Source: CG2-30-51-40 sp041753575 (GTDB lineage Bacteria > Desulfobacterota > DSM-4660 > Desulfatiglandales > Desulfatiglandaceae). From it: a stretch of 64,000 bases of DNA. The stretch spans positions 1 to 64,000 of the forward strand of contig JBGSUA010000033.1 of the NCBI GenBank assembly GCA_041753575.1, written 5' to 3'. The position numbers and the translations under genes were made by a program. Below are positions 35,562 to 43,541 of the stretch, piece after piece; the stretch's first letter is position 1; each line of letters starts with the position of its first letter. A model generated the notes under the pieces. That model searched no databases. It was given only the letters and a program-made list of their open reading frames with translations, and was not told the DNA's origin.

Positions 35562-36614
35562 GTGGCAATTAGAAGCAAAACATTCCGTGAAAGCTATTTT
35601 GAGGATATTAAGCTATTTAAGACCATGTGGATAAAGTCCTGGATGGGGCTTTTTTTGCTCGTCTTGGTCTTTTTGCCCTTTATGGGTGATCCTTATATTG
35701 TTTACCTTGTCAATATTTCCTGTGTCGCTACCATAGCTGCCTTAGGACTAAATATTCTCACCGGATTTACCGGCCAGATATCCTTGGGGCATGCCGCCTT
35801 TTTCGCCATTGGGGCCTATGGTACGGCGGTTATATCCAGCCGGTTTCTTTTTCCCTTCTGGATCTGTCTGCCTGCCTCGGGAGTCTTGGCTGCCAGCGCC
35901 GGTCTGTTAGTGGGAATACCGTGTTTACGACTCAAAGGACTGTATCTGGCCATGGCGACCATGTCATTTGGCGTGGTGGTGGAATATGTGGTGATTACAT
36001 GGGACAATGTAACACTTGGAGTGAGGGGTATAGCTGTGCCTACATTGAATTTTTTCGGCTACCCTTTGGATTCCATCAATAAGATTTACTATTTTCTGAT
36101 AGTATTAACGGCCCTTGCCATTATTGGGGCCACCAATATGATGAGGACCCGCGTTGGAAGGGCCTTTATTGCCATTCGGGATCGAGACATTGCCGCAGAG
36201 GTGATGGGTGTAAGTCTGACCCAGTATAAGGTTATGGCGTTTCTTATCAGTTCATTTTACTGTGGAGTAGCTGGTGGACTCTATGCGTATGTTATGGGAT
36301 ATATCCATCCTGAACACTTTACATTTCTACTTTCCGTTCAGTACTTGGCCATGATCATCGTTGGGGGATTAGGCTCAATCTTGGGCTCCATTTTTGGCGC
36401 CGTGTTCATTACGATCATCCCTGAGTTTATAAAGGGCCTTGCCCAGTTTTTCACAGTGTTGTTTCCAGCCATGGAAGGTAAATATGACGATGCATGGAAC
36501 ATAGCCGCTTTCGGTTTACTCATAATGCTTTTTCTCATATTCGAGCCAAGAGGTCTTGCCGGGATATGGACAAGGATCAAGATCTGTTTTAAGAACTGGC
36601 CTTTTACTTATTAA
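35562..36614 (+). CDS. livM: Liv-type ABC transporter permease (LivM-like)
   Basis: About 350 residues with eight to ten membrane helices and LivM signatures LGLNILTGFTGQISLGHAAF and GRAFIAIRDRDIAAEVMGV. The start is unsettled: GTG 35562 lies directly after the LivH stop, while TTG 35532 would overlap LivH by 29 bp. The GTG is preferred because it avoids the overlap and AAAGGG lies ahead. Confidence 0.9.
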   Translation: MAIRSKTFRESYFEDIKLFKTMWIKSWMGLFLLVLVFLPFMGDPYIVYLVNISCVATIAALGLNILTGFTGQISLGHAAFFAIGAYGTAVISSRFLFPFWICLPASGVLAASAGLLVGIPCLRLKGLYLAMATMSFGVVVEYVVITWDNVTLGVRGIAVPTLNFFGYPLDSINKIYYFLIVLTALAIIGATNMMRTRVGRAFIAIRDRDIAAEVMGVSLTQYKVMAFLISSFYCGVAGGLYAYVMGYIHPEHFTFLLSVQYLAMIIVGGLGSILGSIFGAVFITIIPEFIKGLAQFFTVLFPAMEGKYDDAWNIAAFGLLIMLFLIFEPRGLAGIWTRIKICFKNWPFTY

Positions 36615-36762
36615 ATTTCATTTGCTAAGCCCTTTGTAAAACCGATTGAGCCTACAACTTGTTTGCAGATGTGAGGATTATCCTCGGTTTAATTGCTGCA
36701 AAAGAGAATCTTGTATGGGTATGTTTCTTTAAACTTCTAACCAAGACAATAAGGAGGGTGCC

Positions 36763-37965
36763 ATGCAAACCAAGAAGCTTAGAACAGTATTACTAGTGAT
36801 TGCGTTGAGTTGCCTGTTGGCCTCGCCGGCCCTTGCCGCACGGGGAGTGACAAAGGACACAATCAAATTGGGCCTAATTCTGGTGAAAACCGGTCCGGTT
36901 GCCGCTCTCGGCCTTCCGGACGGGCATGGGATGGTGGATTACATGAAATACCTGAACGATCAGGGTGGCGTGAATGGGCGGAAGGTTGAGGTCATATGGG
37001 AAGATGATGAATTCCAAGCGCCAAAGTCAGTAGCTGCCTTAAATAAACTTATACATCGCGATGAGGTTCTATCCTGCATAACAACGGGGGGCTCAAACCA
37101 GACCATTGCAAATATGAAGACCATCGAGAACTATATGATATCAAATATCCCAAACGCCTTGATGCGGGAGTTCTTTGATCCTTATCATCCTTACATATTT
37201 GCCATGGGAGCAACCTATGAATCCCAATATCAATGCATCGTTGACTATCTTTTTAATGATATGAAGGCCAAAGATCCTCGTATCGGAGTAGTTTACGCAA
37301 AAAAGGAATATGGCAAAATAGGGTTGGAAGCTATACGAGAACGGGCAAAGGCTTATGGAATCGATCTGGTGTCAGAATTGGTATTACCTACAGGGGCAGT
37401 TGATGCGAGTTCTCAGGTCCTTACATTACAGCAAAACAAGGTGAATTATGTTATAACATGCGATGTTTTGCCACCGGTTATTAGCTTTTTAAAGACCGCT
37501 GAAAAATATGCTTATAAGCCAAAAGCGGTTTTCGGTTTTAACTGGGCAACGGACGATATGGTCGTAAAGGCGTGTGGGAAGGGAGCTGAAAACTTTATAG
37601 GCGTTAATTTTGTTGGGGGTTGGTCCGATGATTCTCCGGGCATTAAACTTGTACGCGAGATAGCCAAGAAATATGGACGCGACGAGAAGAGCATCGGCCT
37701 CACCTCGCTATACATTCATGGCATCGGGGCATCCTATCTATTTGCGGAGGCATTTAAGCGTGCGGGTGGAGATCTCAGCCCTGAGACACTAAAGGCCGCT
37801 TTCGAGACTTTCAGGGATTTTGATACCGGAGGGATCTTTCCTCCCCTAACCTATACCGACAAAAGTCATGCTCCCCCTGAAATGATCAAGTTCTTCAAGG
37901 CTGATCTCCCGAACAATCGCCTTGTCGCGGTTACAGATTGGCGAACACCCAAGAAGATGAAGTGA
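36763..37965 (+). CDS. Liv-type ABC transporter periplasmic substrate-binding protein
   Basis: 400 residues. The signal peptide ends at PALAA. The mature protein is a Peripla_BP_6-type two-lobed receptor (IKLGLILVKTGPVAALG..., DQGGVNGRKVEVIWEDDEF, FEAFKRAGG near the C-terminus). GGAGG lies just before the ATG. It lies after the permeases with its own 148-bp leader and is followed by a hairpin, an arrangement that lets binding protein be made in excess. The ligand is probably the acid used by the neighbouring synthetase. Confidence 0.92.
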   Translation: MQTKKLRTVLLVIALSCLLASPALAARGVTKDTIKLGLILVKTGPVAALGLPDGHGMVDYMKYLNDQGGVNGRKVEVIWEDDEFQAPKSVAALNKLIHRDEVLSCITTGGSNQTIANMKTIENYMISNIPNALMREFFDPYHPYIFAMGATYESQYQCIVDYLFNDMKAKDPRIGVVYAKKEYGKIGLEAIRERAKAYGIDLVSELVLPTGAVDASSQVLTLQQNKVNYVITCDVLPPVISFLKTAEKYAYKPKAVFGFNWATDDMVVKACGKGAENFIGVNFVGGWSDDSPGIKLVREIAKKYGRDEKSIGLTSLYIHGIGASYLFAEAFKRAGGDLSPETLKAAFETFRDFDTGGIFPPLTYTDKSHAPPEMIKFFKADLPNNRLVAVTDWRTPKKMK

Positions 37966-37991
37966 ACGGCTTGATGTCGTTTCAAAATGGC

Positions 37992-38034
37992 GTCACCCTC
38001 TCCCTGCTCATTGTGTTCGCGGTGAGAGGGTGAC
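37992..38034 (+). terminator. Intra-operon stem-loop after the binding-protein gene
   Basis: GTCACCCTCTC (37992-38002) is exactly complementary to GAGAGGGTGAC (38024-38034), giving an 11-bp stem with a 21-base loop. It lacks a T tract, so it probably protects the mRNA end or attenuates rather than stops transcription. Confidence 0.5.
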
Positions 38035-38055
38035 CGAAAAAGGAGACACTTGTTC

Positions 38056-38913
38056 ATGAATATAGGAGAAGTTGCGGTCATAGGTGCCGGATTAATGGGT
38101 ACCGGCATCGCCCAGGTCGTATCTGCTGGCGGATTCAAAGTGTTCGTTCGTGATATCTCGACCGACCTCTTAGACAGATCTGAAAGGAGTATTGATCTGC
38201 AGTTAAGAAAATTGGTTGAAAAAGGGAAAATCTCTCACGAAGAGGCCACGGGAATCCTCGGCAGGATAACCTTTACGGTGAATCTAAGAATGGCGGTGCA
38301 GAACGCCGACTTTATCATTGAAGCCGTTCCGGAAAACTTGGTTTTGAAGAAGAAAATCTTCGGAGAACTGGATGAGCTGGCCAAAGATTCTGCATTGTTT
38401 GCGTCAAATACATCCGAACTCAGTATTGTTTCCATTTCCGATGGATGCGCAAGAAAGGAGAAGGTTATAGGTACGCACTGGTTTTTCCCTCCCCAGATCA
38501 TGAGGTTAATCGAGGTGGTCATCGGCCCTGAAACCTCCAAGGAAACATTGGAAACGACCCTTAATTTCTGTGCAAAATTGGGGAAAGAAACAGTGGTTTG
38601 CAAGGATACACCGGGGTTCATTACCAGTAGAGCGATTTCTGCGATGATTGCTGAATGCCTCAGAATATATGAGGAAGGCATTGCTTCTGTCGAGGATATT
38701 GACAAGGCAATGAGACTGGGGTTCAACCATCCTATCGGCCCCTTTCAACTTGCAGACATGTCAGGGGTGGACGTTGTCTATCACTCTCTTGAGGGTTTAA
38801 GCGCGGCTTTTGGAGATCGGTTCAAGCCTACAGAAACAATGTCAAAGCTCGTGGCACAGGGAGAATTGGGTCGGAAAACCGGCAAAGGGTTTTATGAGTA
38901 TGGTTCGAGGTAA
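38056..38913 (+). CDS. 3-hydroxyacyl-CoA dehydrogenase (3-hydroxybutyryl-CoA dehydrogenase type)
   Basis: 285 residues, the size of the single-domain HBD enzymes. The NAD-binding motif is VIGAGLMGTGIAQ, the catalytic His lies in GTHWFFPP, and DTPGFITSRA and GFNHPIGPFQLADMSGVD follow. It oxidises a 3-hydroxyacyl-CoA to the 3-ketoacyl-CoA used by the thiolase at the head of the operon. ATG 38056 is 11 bases after AAGGAG. An acyl-CoA dehydrogenase should come next and is present only as a stub. Confidence 0.93.
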   Translation: MNIGEVAVIGAGLMGTGIAQVVSAGGFKVFVRDISTDLLDRSERSIDLQLRKLVEKGKISHEEATGILGRITFTVNLRMAVQNADFIIEAVPENLVLKKKIFGELDELAKDSALFASNTSELSIVSISDGCARKEKVIGTHWFFPPQIMRLIEVVIGPETSKETLETTLNFCAKLGKETVVCKDTPGFITSRAISAMIAECLRIYEEGIASVEDIDKAMRLGFNHPIGPFQLADMSGVDVVYHSLEGLSAAFGDRFKPTETMSKLVAQGELGRKTGKGFYEYGSR

Positions 38914-38939
38914 ATTCGTTATAATGGAGATATCTCTAC

Positions 38940-39038
38940 GTGGATATTTTTGACCAGGATCATCTACAGTTTAGAGAAACAGTCAAGAAATTCGTTGCCA
39001 AAGAAATTACACCTTACAGAGCTGAGTGGGAAAAGTGA
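38940..39038 (+). pseudogene. Truncated acyl-CoA dehydrogenase (N-terminal 32 residues only)
   Basis: From GTG 38940 the frame reads VDIFDQDHLQFRETV then FVAKEITPYRAEWEK and a stop. This is the usual N-terminus of acyl-CoA dehydrogenases, which are about 380 residues. Everything after EWEK is missing. The break lies exactly where sequence related to an oppositely oriented NfeD-like gene begins, so the two truncated genes meet at about 39035. Confidence 0.75.
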
Positions 39039-39303
39039 GTCTGTCCCACTTTTGGACAACCACTCGATCCCCTGCCGACAAAGGGAATTCACTGATCGCC
39101 CCCCACAGTTCTCCATGGACGAAAACCTGCTCTGCAGATTCATGCCAGCATCTTATTTCACCAATTTTTCCCAACTAATCCGTCATCCCACAGACGGACC
39201 TTCTCTTTCTGTCCTTGATGAACCATATGGCAGGAAAGACAACATGTTCAATAAGCTCAAACGAAAGAAACACTATTGCCAAAATGATGATTGCATTTTT
39301 CAC
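39007..39303 (-). pseudogene. Broken NfeD-like membrane protein gene
   Basis: From GTG 39303 (GAGGGAA upstream) it encodes a membrane helix (IIILAIVFLSFELIEHVVFP) and then KDRKRRSVCGMTD before TAG at 39175-39177. The same frame continues as LGKIGEIRCWH, EQVFVHGELWGAISEF and GDRVVVQKWDRLTF, which is the OB-type domain of NfeD-like proteins. The gene therefore has a nonsense mutation and also loses its natural end at ~39035. NfeD proteins normally act with SPFH/stomatin proteins in membrane quality control; none is present here. Confidence 0.65.
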
Positions 39304-39314
39304 CGCAGGTTCCC

Positions 39315-39938
39315 TCAGTCAACAATCAGGTGCCCCACGAACAGCATCAGAATCAATGCTGAAAAAGCCGCCGGAGACGTATGTAAGCGATAAACGAATC
39401 CCCGTACCCACTTGGGAGTTACTTTGAATTTTACCATCAATCCAATAAAAACCATTATTGTCACGAATAGCAGACCCCATTCAGGAAGGGAAGATTTGCC
39501 ACAGGAAGACAACAAAAAATGAAGACCGGCTATGCCCAGGGCTGAGGGATTTAAAACATAATGAAATCGCATCAGGTGTTTTTTCTGGAATTGGTTGAAT
39601 CTCGTGATGGCGTATTTTGTTTCCGGCTGTAGACGAAAATAGCGGTTTACACCTTTCATAAGCATACTGAGCACAACGGTCAGGTTCGCCGCCACAAAGA
39701 GCCAGGCGGCTGATTGACCAGTTAACTCATTCCCTTCATGCTTTTTTTTCAGCCGCTGCTCCTTACGATCCTCATAATTATCCTGTTCTTCCCCGCTTTC
39801 GTATCGGTTGAGATGACCTCCGCTCCTCTTTTGATCGTTTCCTTCCATGACCTTTGGCCAAACGGGTAAAATGAACAAAATCAGAGCCACCAGAATAAAA
39901 GATCTTCTTCTGTAGTCCCTTATCGCTATCCTGAGCAT
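39315..39938 (-). CDS. Membrane protein with paired His, cytochrome b561-like
   Basis: 207 residues from ATG 39938 (AAAGGAAG upstream); the frame extends to 40031 without a better start. A first membrane helix near 12-28 is followed by a charged loop and then three to four more helices. Histidines sit in pairs on the later helices (RFHYVLNPSALGIAGLHF and LHTSPAAFSALILMLFVGH), a spacing suitable for b-haem between helices. Together with the dihaem cytochrome c gene just upstream, it recalls the DHC/cytochrome b561 pairs known in purple bacteria. Haem binding is inferred, not shown. Confidence 0.6.
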   Translation of the reverse strand: MLRIAIRDYRRRSFILVALILFILPVWPKVMEGNDQKRSGGHLNRYESGEEQDNYEDRKEQRLKKKHEGNELTGQSAAWLFVAANLTVVLSMLMKGVNRYFRLQPETKYAITRFNQFQKKHLMRFHYVLNPSALGIAGLHFLLSSCGKSSLPEWGLLFVTIMVFIGLMVKFKVTPKWVRGFVYRLHTSPAAFSALILMLFVGHLIVD

Positions 39939-40027
39939 TGGTCTTCCTTTCTCGATGTCTCTTAGAATATCGACGGTTGCTGATAAGCCTCCGCATCGTT
40001 GACAATGGAGCCAAAACAGGCTTACAT

Positions 40028-40981
40028 TCAATCGTCAGGATTATAAAAAGAAGGCCGTTTTCCTTTTTTGAGATCCCAGTTCCTTTTAAGCTCTTTGCAG
40101 AATCGGATCGAGCAGGAAGAAGATAATGCAATTATCAAGCGTAGCGCCTCGGCAGCATCGATGACCGATTCCTTTGCCCGGTGGGAAAATATCAAGGCCT
40201 GTCGCTTCCATATATCCGTTCTTACAGGTTTGAATCGGATCCGCTTGCCGATCTTCCCGGCGGCGTCATGTTTTCCCGTTACCGTTTTGGCTCTTGGCCG
40301 CGTTTTTGTTGCTTCCTTTACCCTGTTCCAAGATGTGCAATCACAGAGGGATGATTTCGGACAGTAGTATTCTGTTTGATCCCATTTGGGCAGTTGCTGT
40401 AGTTGCTCAGCAAACTGGCGCCCGGTCAAATAAAATTCTGTGTTTCCCCCTGGCCCAATAAACAAAATGTTTTCCAAAACAGTGCATGTCCCCTGACTAA
40501 TGGTGTTCGGCCCTGAAGCTGTTTTCCAGACAATCTGACCCGTTGTCTCTCTTGCTATTTCATATGGTTCAAGCCTGAAGGTCTCATTAGTTACGGCTTT
40601 CCAGGCCATAGTAGGGTTCGAACGCTGGGTAGGGCCTTCTGGAAGGGGTCTGTGTGCCTCATCCCTGCCCCGGCCGAGCGTCCACAGGAGCATCTCTTGC
40701 TTGGCAACCCTTTTGCCGCTCTTGCAATAGGATACATCAAACGCTCTGCAATAATACGGTGTTTTCGACCACAACGGGAATGCTTTGATATTATCAAGAA
40801 AGTCTCCTTTCAGAAAGCCAATCTGATCATTTTCCGCCGGGCCAATGAACAGAATTGTCCCCTTCCTGAAGCACCTGCCCTCCTGGAGCCCGGCAAACCC
40901 TGAATGGGCCTCCCATCTCACTTCGCCCGTGCCGAAGTCAATGATCTTGTACTCGCCAAGCCTGTAAATCTTTGTTGCCAT
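40028..40981 (-). CDS. Protein with a tandem duplicated ~87-residue domain of unknown function
   Basis: 317 residues. Residues 6-91 and 135-221 are copies of one domain: an opening Y/F-R-L-x3-Y-x-I, then TG-x-[VI]-x-W, G-x-C (Cys37 and Cys166), ILFIGP (residues 43-48 and 172-177), a Leu/Phe-rich helix ending in P-x-W, and YYC (Cys78 and Cys207) followed by further Cys and RV. The C-terminal ~95 residues are basic and helical. No signal peptide. I do not recognise a named family. The repeated ILFIGP and YYC blocks suggest a small beta domain with redox or metal-binding Cys. It sits between the cytochrome c and the b-like membrane protein. Confidence 0.7.
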   Translation of the reverse strand: MATKIYRLGEYKIIDFGTGEVRWEAHSGFAGLQEGRCFRKGTILFIGPAENDQIGFLKGDFLDNIKAFPLWSKTPYYCRAFDVSYCKSGKRVAKQEMLLWTLGRGRDEAHRPLPEGPTQRSNPTMAWKAVTNETFRLEPYEIARETTGQIVWKTASGPNTISQGTCTVLENILFIGPGGNTEFYLTGRQFAEQLQQLPKWDQTEYYCPKSSLCDCTSWNRVKEATKTRPRAKTVTGKHDAAGKIGKRIRFKPVRTDIWKRQALIFSHRAKESVIDAAEALRLIIALSSSCSIRFCKELKRNWDLKKGKRPSFYNPDD

Positions 40982-41045
40982 AATGGATACCTCCCTGAAG
41001 AGAACTTATCCAGTCAACCTTCTGGTTTCCTGTTTCCTACCCGGG

Positions 41046-41624
41046 TCACTTTAGAATCGTAACAGCATCGTCGTCATAGATCCCCTTTTCAGCCGTTGTG
41101 TGGCAGGCCGCGCAGTTGGAGAATGAGCCGATGGATTCACGCTCAAACACGCTGGACTGAATCTCATGGTGCTCTCTCTGAATATAGGGAACCTGGGTGA
41201 TTCGTAATGGTGTTTGACTGCCAATGCTTTTCATTATCTTACCGGATAATTTCGCAGAGGAATTATCCGCCGCATGGGACTTCAGATATTCATCAATTGT
41301 GTTCATTGACTCCGGATCAAGTTCGATGGCCTCTCCAAAATGGTCTGCAAGGCCTTTCAGAATTTTGTCCCATGACCCTGAAGGCAGAAGGCCCGGCTGG
41401 TATGCGAAATGACAAGCGCCACAATTCTCCGTGTACGTTGGATTATTCACTGTCGTCAGATCGAGTTCACCATGATGTTCAGAGTGTCTTAGCCCATCTT
41501 TCTGATGCCTGCCCCTTTCTTCATGATCATCATGATCGGCAAAGGTGGCATCAAAGACCCCATTTGGTGTCAGAAAAAATATCAACAAAAACACAATCCA
41601 CTGATGTATCTGTATCTTGTTCAT
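41046..41624 (-). CDS. Secreted dihaem cytochrome c (DHC family)
   Basis: 192 residues from ATG 41624 (AAGGGGTACGAT upstream). A signal sequence ends near TFADHDD, followed by a His/Asp-rich segment, the first haem site CGACH at 68-72 in the context ENCGACHFAYQPGLLPSGSW, and a second, CAACH, near the C-terminus. The GLLPSGSWxKIxxGLxxHFGExxxLD block is characteristic of the DHC family, which delivers electrons between a membrane b-type cytochrome and a periplasmic acceptor. It is probably the periplasmic partner of the b561-like protein two genes on. Confidence 0.88.
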   Translation of the reverse strand: MNKIQIHQWIVFLLIFFLTPNGVFDATFADHDDHEERGRHQKDGLRHSEHHGELDLTTVNNPTYTENCGACHFAYQPGLLPSGSWDKILKGLADHFGEAIELDPESMNTIDEYLKSHAADNSSAKLSGKIMKSIGSQTPLRITQVPYIQREHHEIQSSVFERESIGSFSNCAACHTTAEKGIYDDDAVTILK

Positions 41625-41767
41625 ATCGTACCCCTTCCATTCCATCGGTTCCTTGATCCAGATCGTTTCAAATCCTTATCGACCGCATCAACTCTCTATT
41701 TTGTATGAATGCAGGCCGGACTTAACAGCACAATTTCTTATTACAATTGGCAGAGATGACTCAAAGA

Positions 41768-42163
41768 TTAACAGAGAATCGAGAGGTTTTGCAGGTAGAT
41801 GGGTGACGATAGGATTGCTCTGAGGGCGCAATATGATTCAAGATTCACAAGGGCATGACAAATGGAAGGAGAATCGAGGAGAGTAGATAGAAACAATGCG
41901 TTATCAAGGAGTTTTTCACTAGATGTCTGGTTCACAGAGTTGGCTGCTTTGAGGGCTTGGCCCCTTTCCAACTCACAGCTTTTACACGGAATATCTGAGC
42001 AACGCATATGAAAGGGGGAGTTTACCTTTATGTTTGCGTTAGATTGAAGACAATGCAAACAGGACTCTCCGCAGAAACAGGCTTCTGACAACGCGCTGTT
42101 TGTGAAAACACCCAAGATTAGGAGCAATGCAATTAATATATTAGGAGCTTTTCGATATTTCAT
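41768..42163 (-). CDS. Small secreted Cys-rich protein
   Basis: 131 residues. The signal peptide ends near SALSEA, then a Cys-dense segment (ACFCGESCLHCLQ, MRCSDIPCKSCELE) with seven Cys within 40 residues, then a Ser/Leu-rich tail with further Cys. The spacing suggests disulfides or a metal-thiolate site in the periplasm. I recall similar uncharacterised proteins in Desulfobacterota. The ribosome site is weak. It lies next to the DHC gene in the same direction, so it could be part of the same redox cluster. Confidence 0.6.
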   Translation of the reverse strand: MKYRKAPNILIALLLILGVFTNSALSEACFCGESCLHCLQSNANIKVNSPFHMRCSDIPCKSCELERGQALKAANSVNQTSSEKLLDNALFLSTLLDSPSICHALVNLESYCALRAILSSPIYLQNLSILC

Positions 42164-42224
42164 AAAGGTCTTAGCATCAAGTTTAAAAGGTCATATTATT
42201 TCTTCTGCCGGACTGCGATGAAAA

Positions 42225-42265
42225 GCAGCCCAAACAAATGGACCGCCCTTAAAAAACCGGGCTGC
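42225..42265 (-). terminator. Possible terminator after the DUF302 gene
   Basis: GCAGCCC (42225-42231) pairs with GGGCTGC (42259-42265); on the minus strand the stem is followed by TTTTCATC. The loop is long (27 bases), which lowers confidence. Confidence 0.35.
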
Positions 42266-42280
42266 AAAATACACCCCGGC

Positions 42281-42805
42281 TCACCGGACCGTATTGGCGA
42301 TGATCTCCGCTATCTCCTTGTCCGACGCCAGCATCACCTTGGCTACCTCGGCGAGCATCATCTTTGCTACGGCGCCGGCATTCATTCGAGCGATGAACAC
42401 CCTTCCGTCGGATGTCTGGTAGATGCTCACACGACAGGGCATGAAGGCGGAAAAGGGGCGGTAGTCGTCGTTGCTAAGAATTCGTACGCTGTGCTTGCCG
42501 CTGCACACATCTACAATCACCACAGGATGCAACGTAAAGCCACGCTCGGAGAGCACCCCTGCCAGGTTGTTAATGTTAAGTAGACTCCAGCCTGCCTTGC
42601 TCACCTCTTCCTTGAAAGTTTTGAGGGTTTCGGGAAACGACTTTTCACTCTGTACAACCTGGACTAGTTGCGGCTGATCACTTGCGTTGTCTTGTGCCAC
42701 GGCAAGGCCAGACATCATCCAAGCCACAAAGGCCAGCACTAGACCCGCGATCCTGAGGACGGGGATCGGGTGTATGGGGTTTGAGAACATGATTTCTTTA
42801 GTCAT
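42281..42805 (-). CDS. Secreted DUF302-domain protein
   Basis: 174 residues with an N-terminal membrane/signal segment (residues ~15-37) and a DUF302 domain: SFPETLKTFKEEVSKAGWSLLNINNLAGVL, then VVIVDVCSGKHSVRILSNDDYRPFSAFMPCRVSIYQ, and a helical end. DUF302 is a small alpha/beta fold of unknown role often found near envelope redox or sulfur-metabolism genes. AAAAGGAGAG precedes the ATG. It reads with the neighbouring cytochrome and Cys-rich genes. Confidence 0.8.
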   Translation of the reverse strand: MTKEIMFSNPIHPIPVLRIAGLVLAFVAWMMSGLAVAQDNASDQPQLVQVVQSEKSFPETLKTFKEEVSKAGWSLLNINNLAGVLSERGFTLHPVVIVDVCSGKHSVRILSNDDYRPFSAFMPCRVSIYQTSDGRVFIARMNAGAVAKMMLAEVAKVMLASDKEIAEIIANTVR

Positions 42806-43046
42806 AGAATACTCTCCTTTTCTATGGTTTGGTGTAACCGTTCATGGGTTCAAAGCTCGCCCTGGTGCAACTCAATGGAGCATTCCCGGCATATGGTTCC
42901 GTAGCCTCAGGTTAAATTTTCGACCATAAACCTCCCTATCGGTCTGGGCCAGGGGCAGAATTGATCAATAAGGTTGCTTACCGATGTGTTCAGCCTTACG
43001 GCGGATATGGATACATGAACGAAATCATTGCCACCAAGATTGGCCT

Positions 43047-43226
43047 CTAAGCCTCATTTGTCTTCGGGCGGCCTTTCTCCTTTTCAGCGCAGGGCATATT
43101 TTTGTGGACATGCATGGCCTTTTTCCGGCAATAGAGGGCCTGGAAGGTCATGCAGCTTCCTGCTCCATCGAGTGCCTGATCTTTCGGCCAGACGGCATGC
43201 ACGCATGTGAGATCGCAGAATTCCAT
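43047..43226 (-). CDS. 59-residue Cys-rich protein
   Basis: Reads MEFCDLTCVHAVWPKDQ, then LDGAGSCMTFQALYC, HKNMPCAEKEKG and a stop at 43047. The five Cys and His residues (CxxxC, SC, YC, PC) suggest a small zinc- or Fe-S-binding knuckle. Residues such as WPKxxALDGAGSCxTFxALYC look constrained, and a degenerate partial copy exists at 28849-28880, which supports it being a real gene. No good ribosome site precedes the ATG; it lies 12 bp after the DUF3467 stop, so translation may depend on that gene. Confidence 0.55.
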   Translation of the reverse strand: MEFCDLTCVHAVWPKDQALDGAGSCMTFQALYCRKKAMHVHKNMPCAEKEKGRPKTNEA

Positions 43227-43237
43227 AAAAAATCTAA

Positions 43238-43525
43238 CTACTGAATCGTAGGTTCACCCTGAGGCACCTCAAAAGCCTGTATCTGCCCGAAATGCTCTTC
43301 ATATTTTGTAAGGTTTTCCTGCAAGGCCTTTACAATCCTTTTCATGTGTCCAGGGCTTACGATGATCCTTGCGGCAACGGTTCCCGAGGGAGGAGCAAGC
43401 ATAAGGAAATCCAGTATGAACTCCTCCTTTGTGTGGGCAACCACCATATTGTTGGAATAGACCCCTCCAAGGAGCTCCTTGGGAAAATCAATCCTGGCCT
43501 CATTACTCTTCTTTTGTTCGGTCAT
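43238..43525 (-). CDS. DUF3467-domain protein
   Basis: 95 residues with the DUF3467 pattern: GGVYSNNMVVAHTKEEFILDF, APPSGTVAARIIVSPGHMKRIV and ALQENLTKYE. The family is small, cytoplasmic and uncharacterised. GGAGAAATG is seen at the start. It follows moaA by 16 bp and is followed closely by the 59-residue gene, so the three may form one transcript. Confidence 0.85.
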   Translation of the reverse strand: MTEQKKSNEARIDFPKELLGGVYSNNMVVAHTKEEFILDFLMLAPPSGTVAARIIVSPGHMKRIVKALQENLTKYEEHFGQIQAFEVPQGEPTIQ

Positions 43526-43541
43526 TTCTCCTCCATTTACT

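Noticed and set aside
39020..39055. AGTGGGA/TCCCACT pair at the junction as an insertion-sequence terminus
   Set aside because: The arms are only 7 bp, no transposase or target duplication is present, and the right-hand sequence is explained by the NfeD-like gene.
38950..39393. 147-codon rightward frame after the dehydrogenase stub
   Set aside because: It is antisense to the NfeD-like remnant and the b561-like gene end and has no protein-like features.
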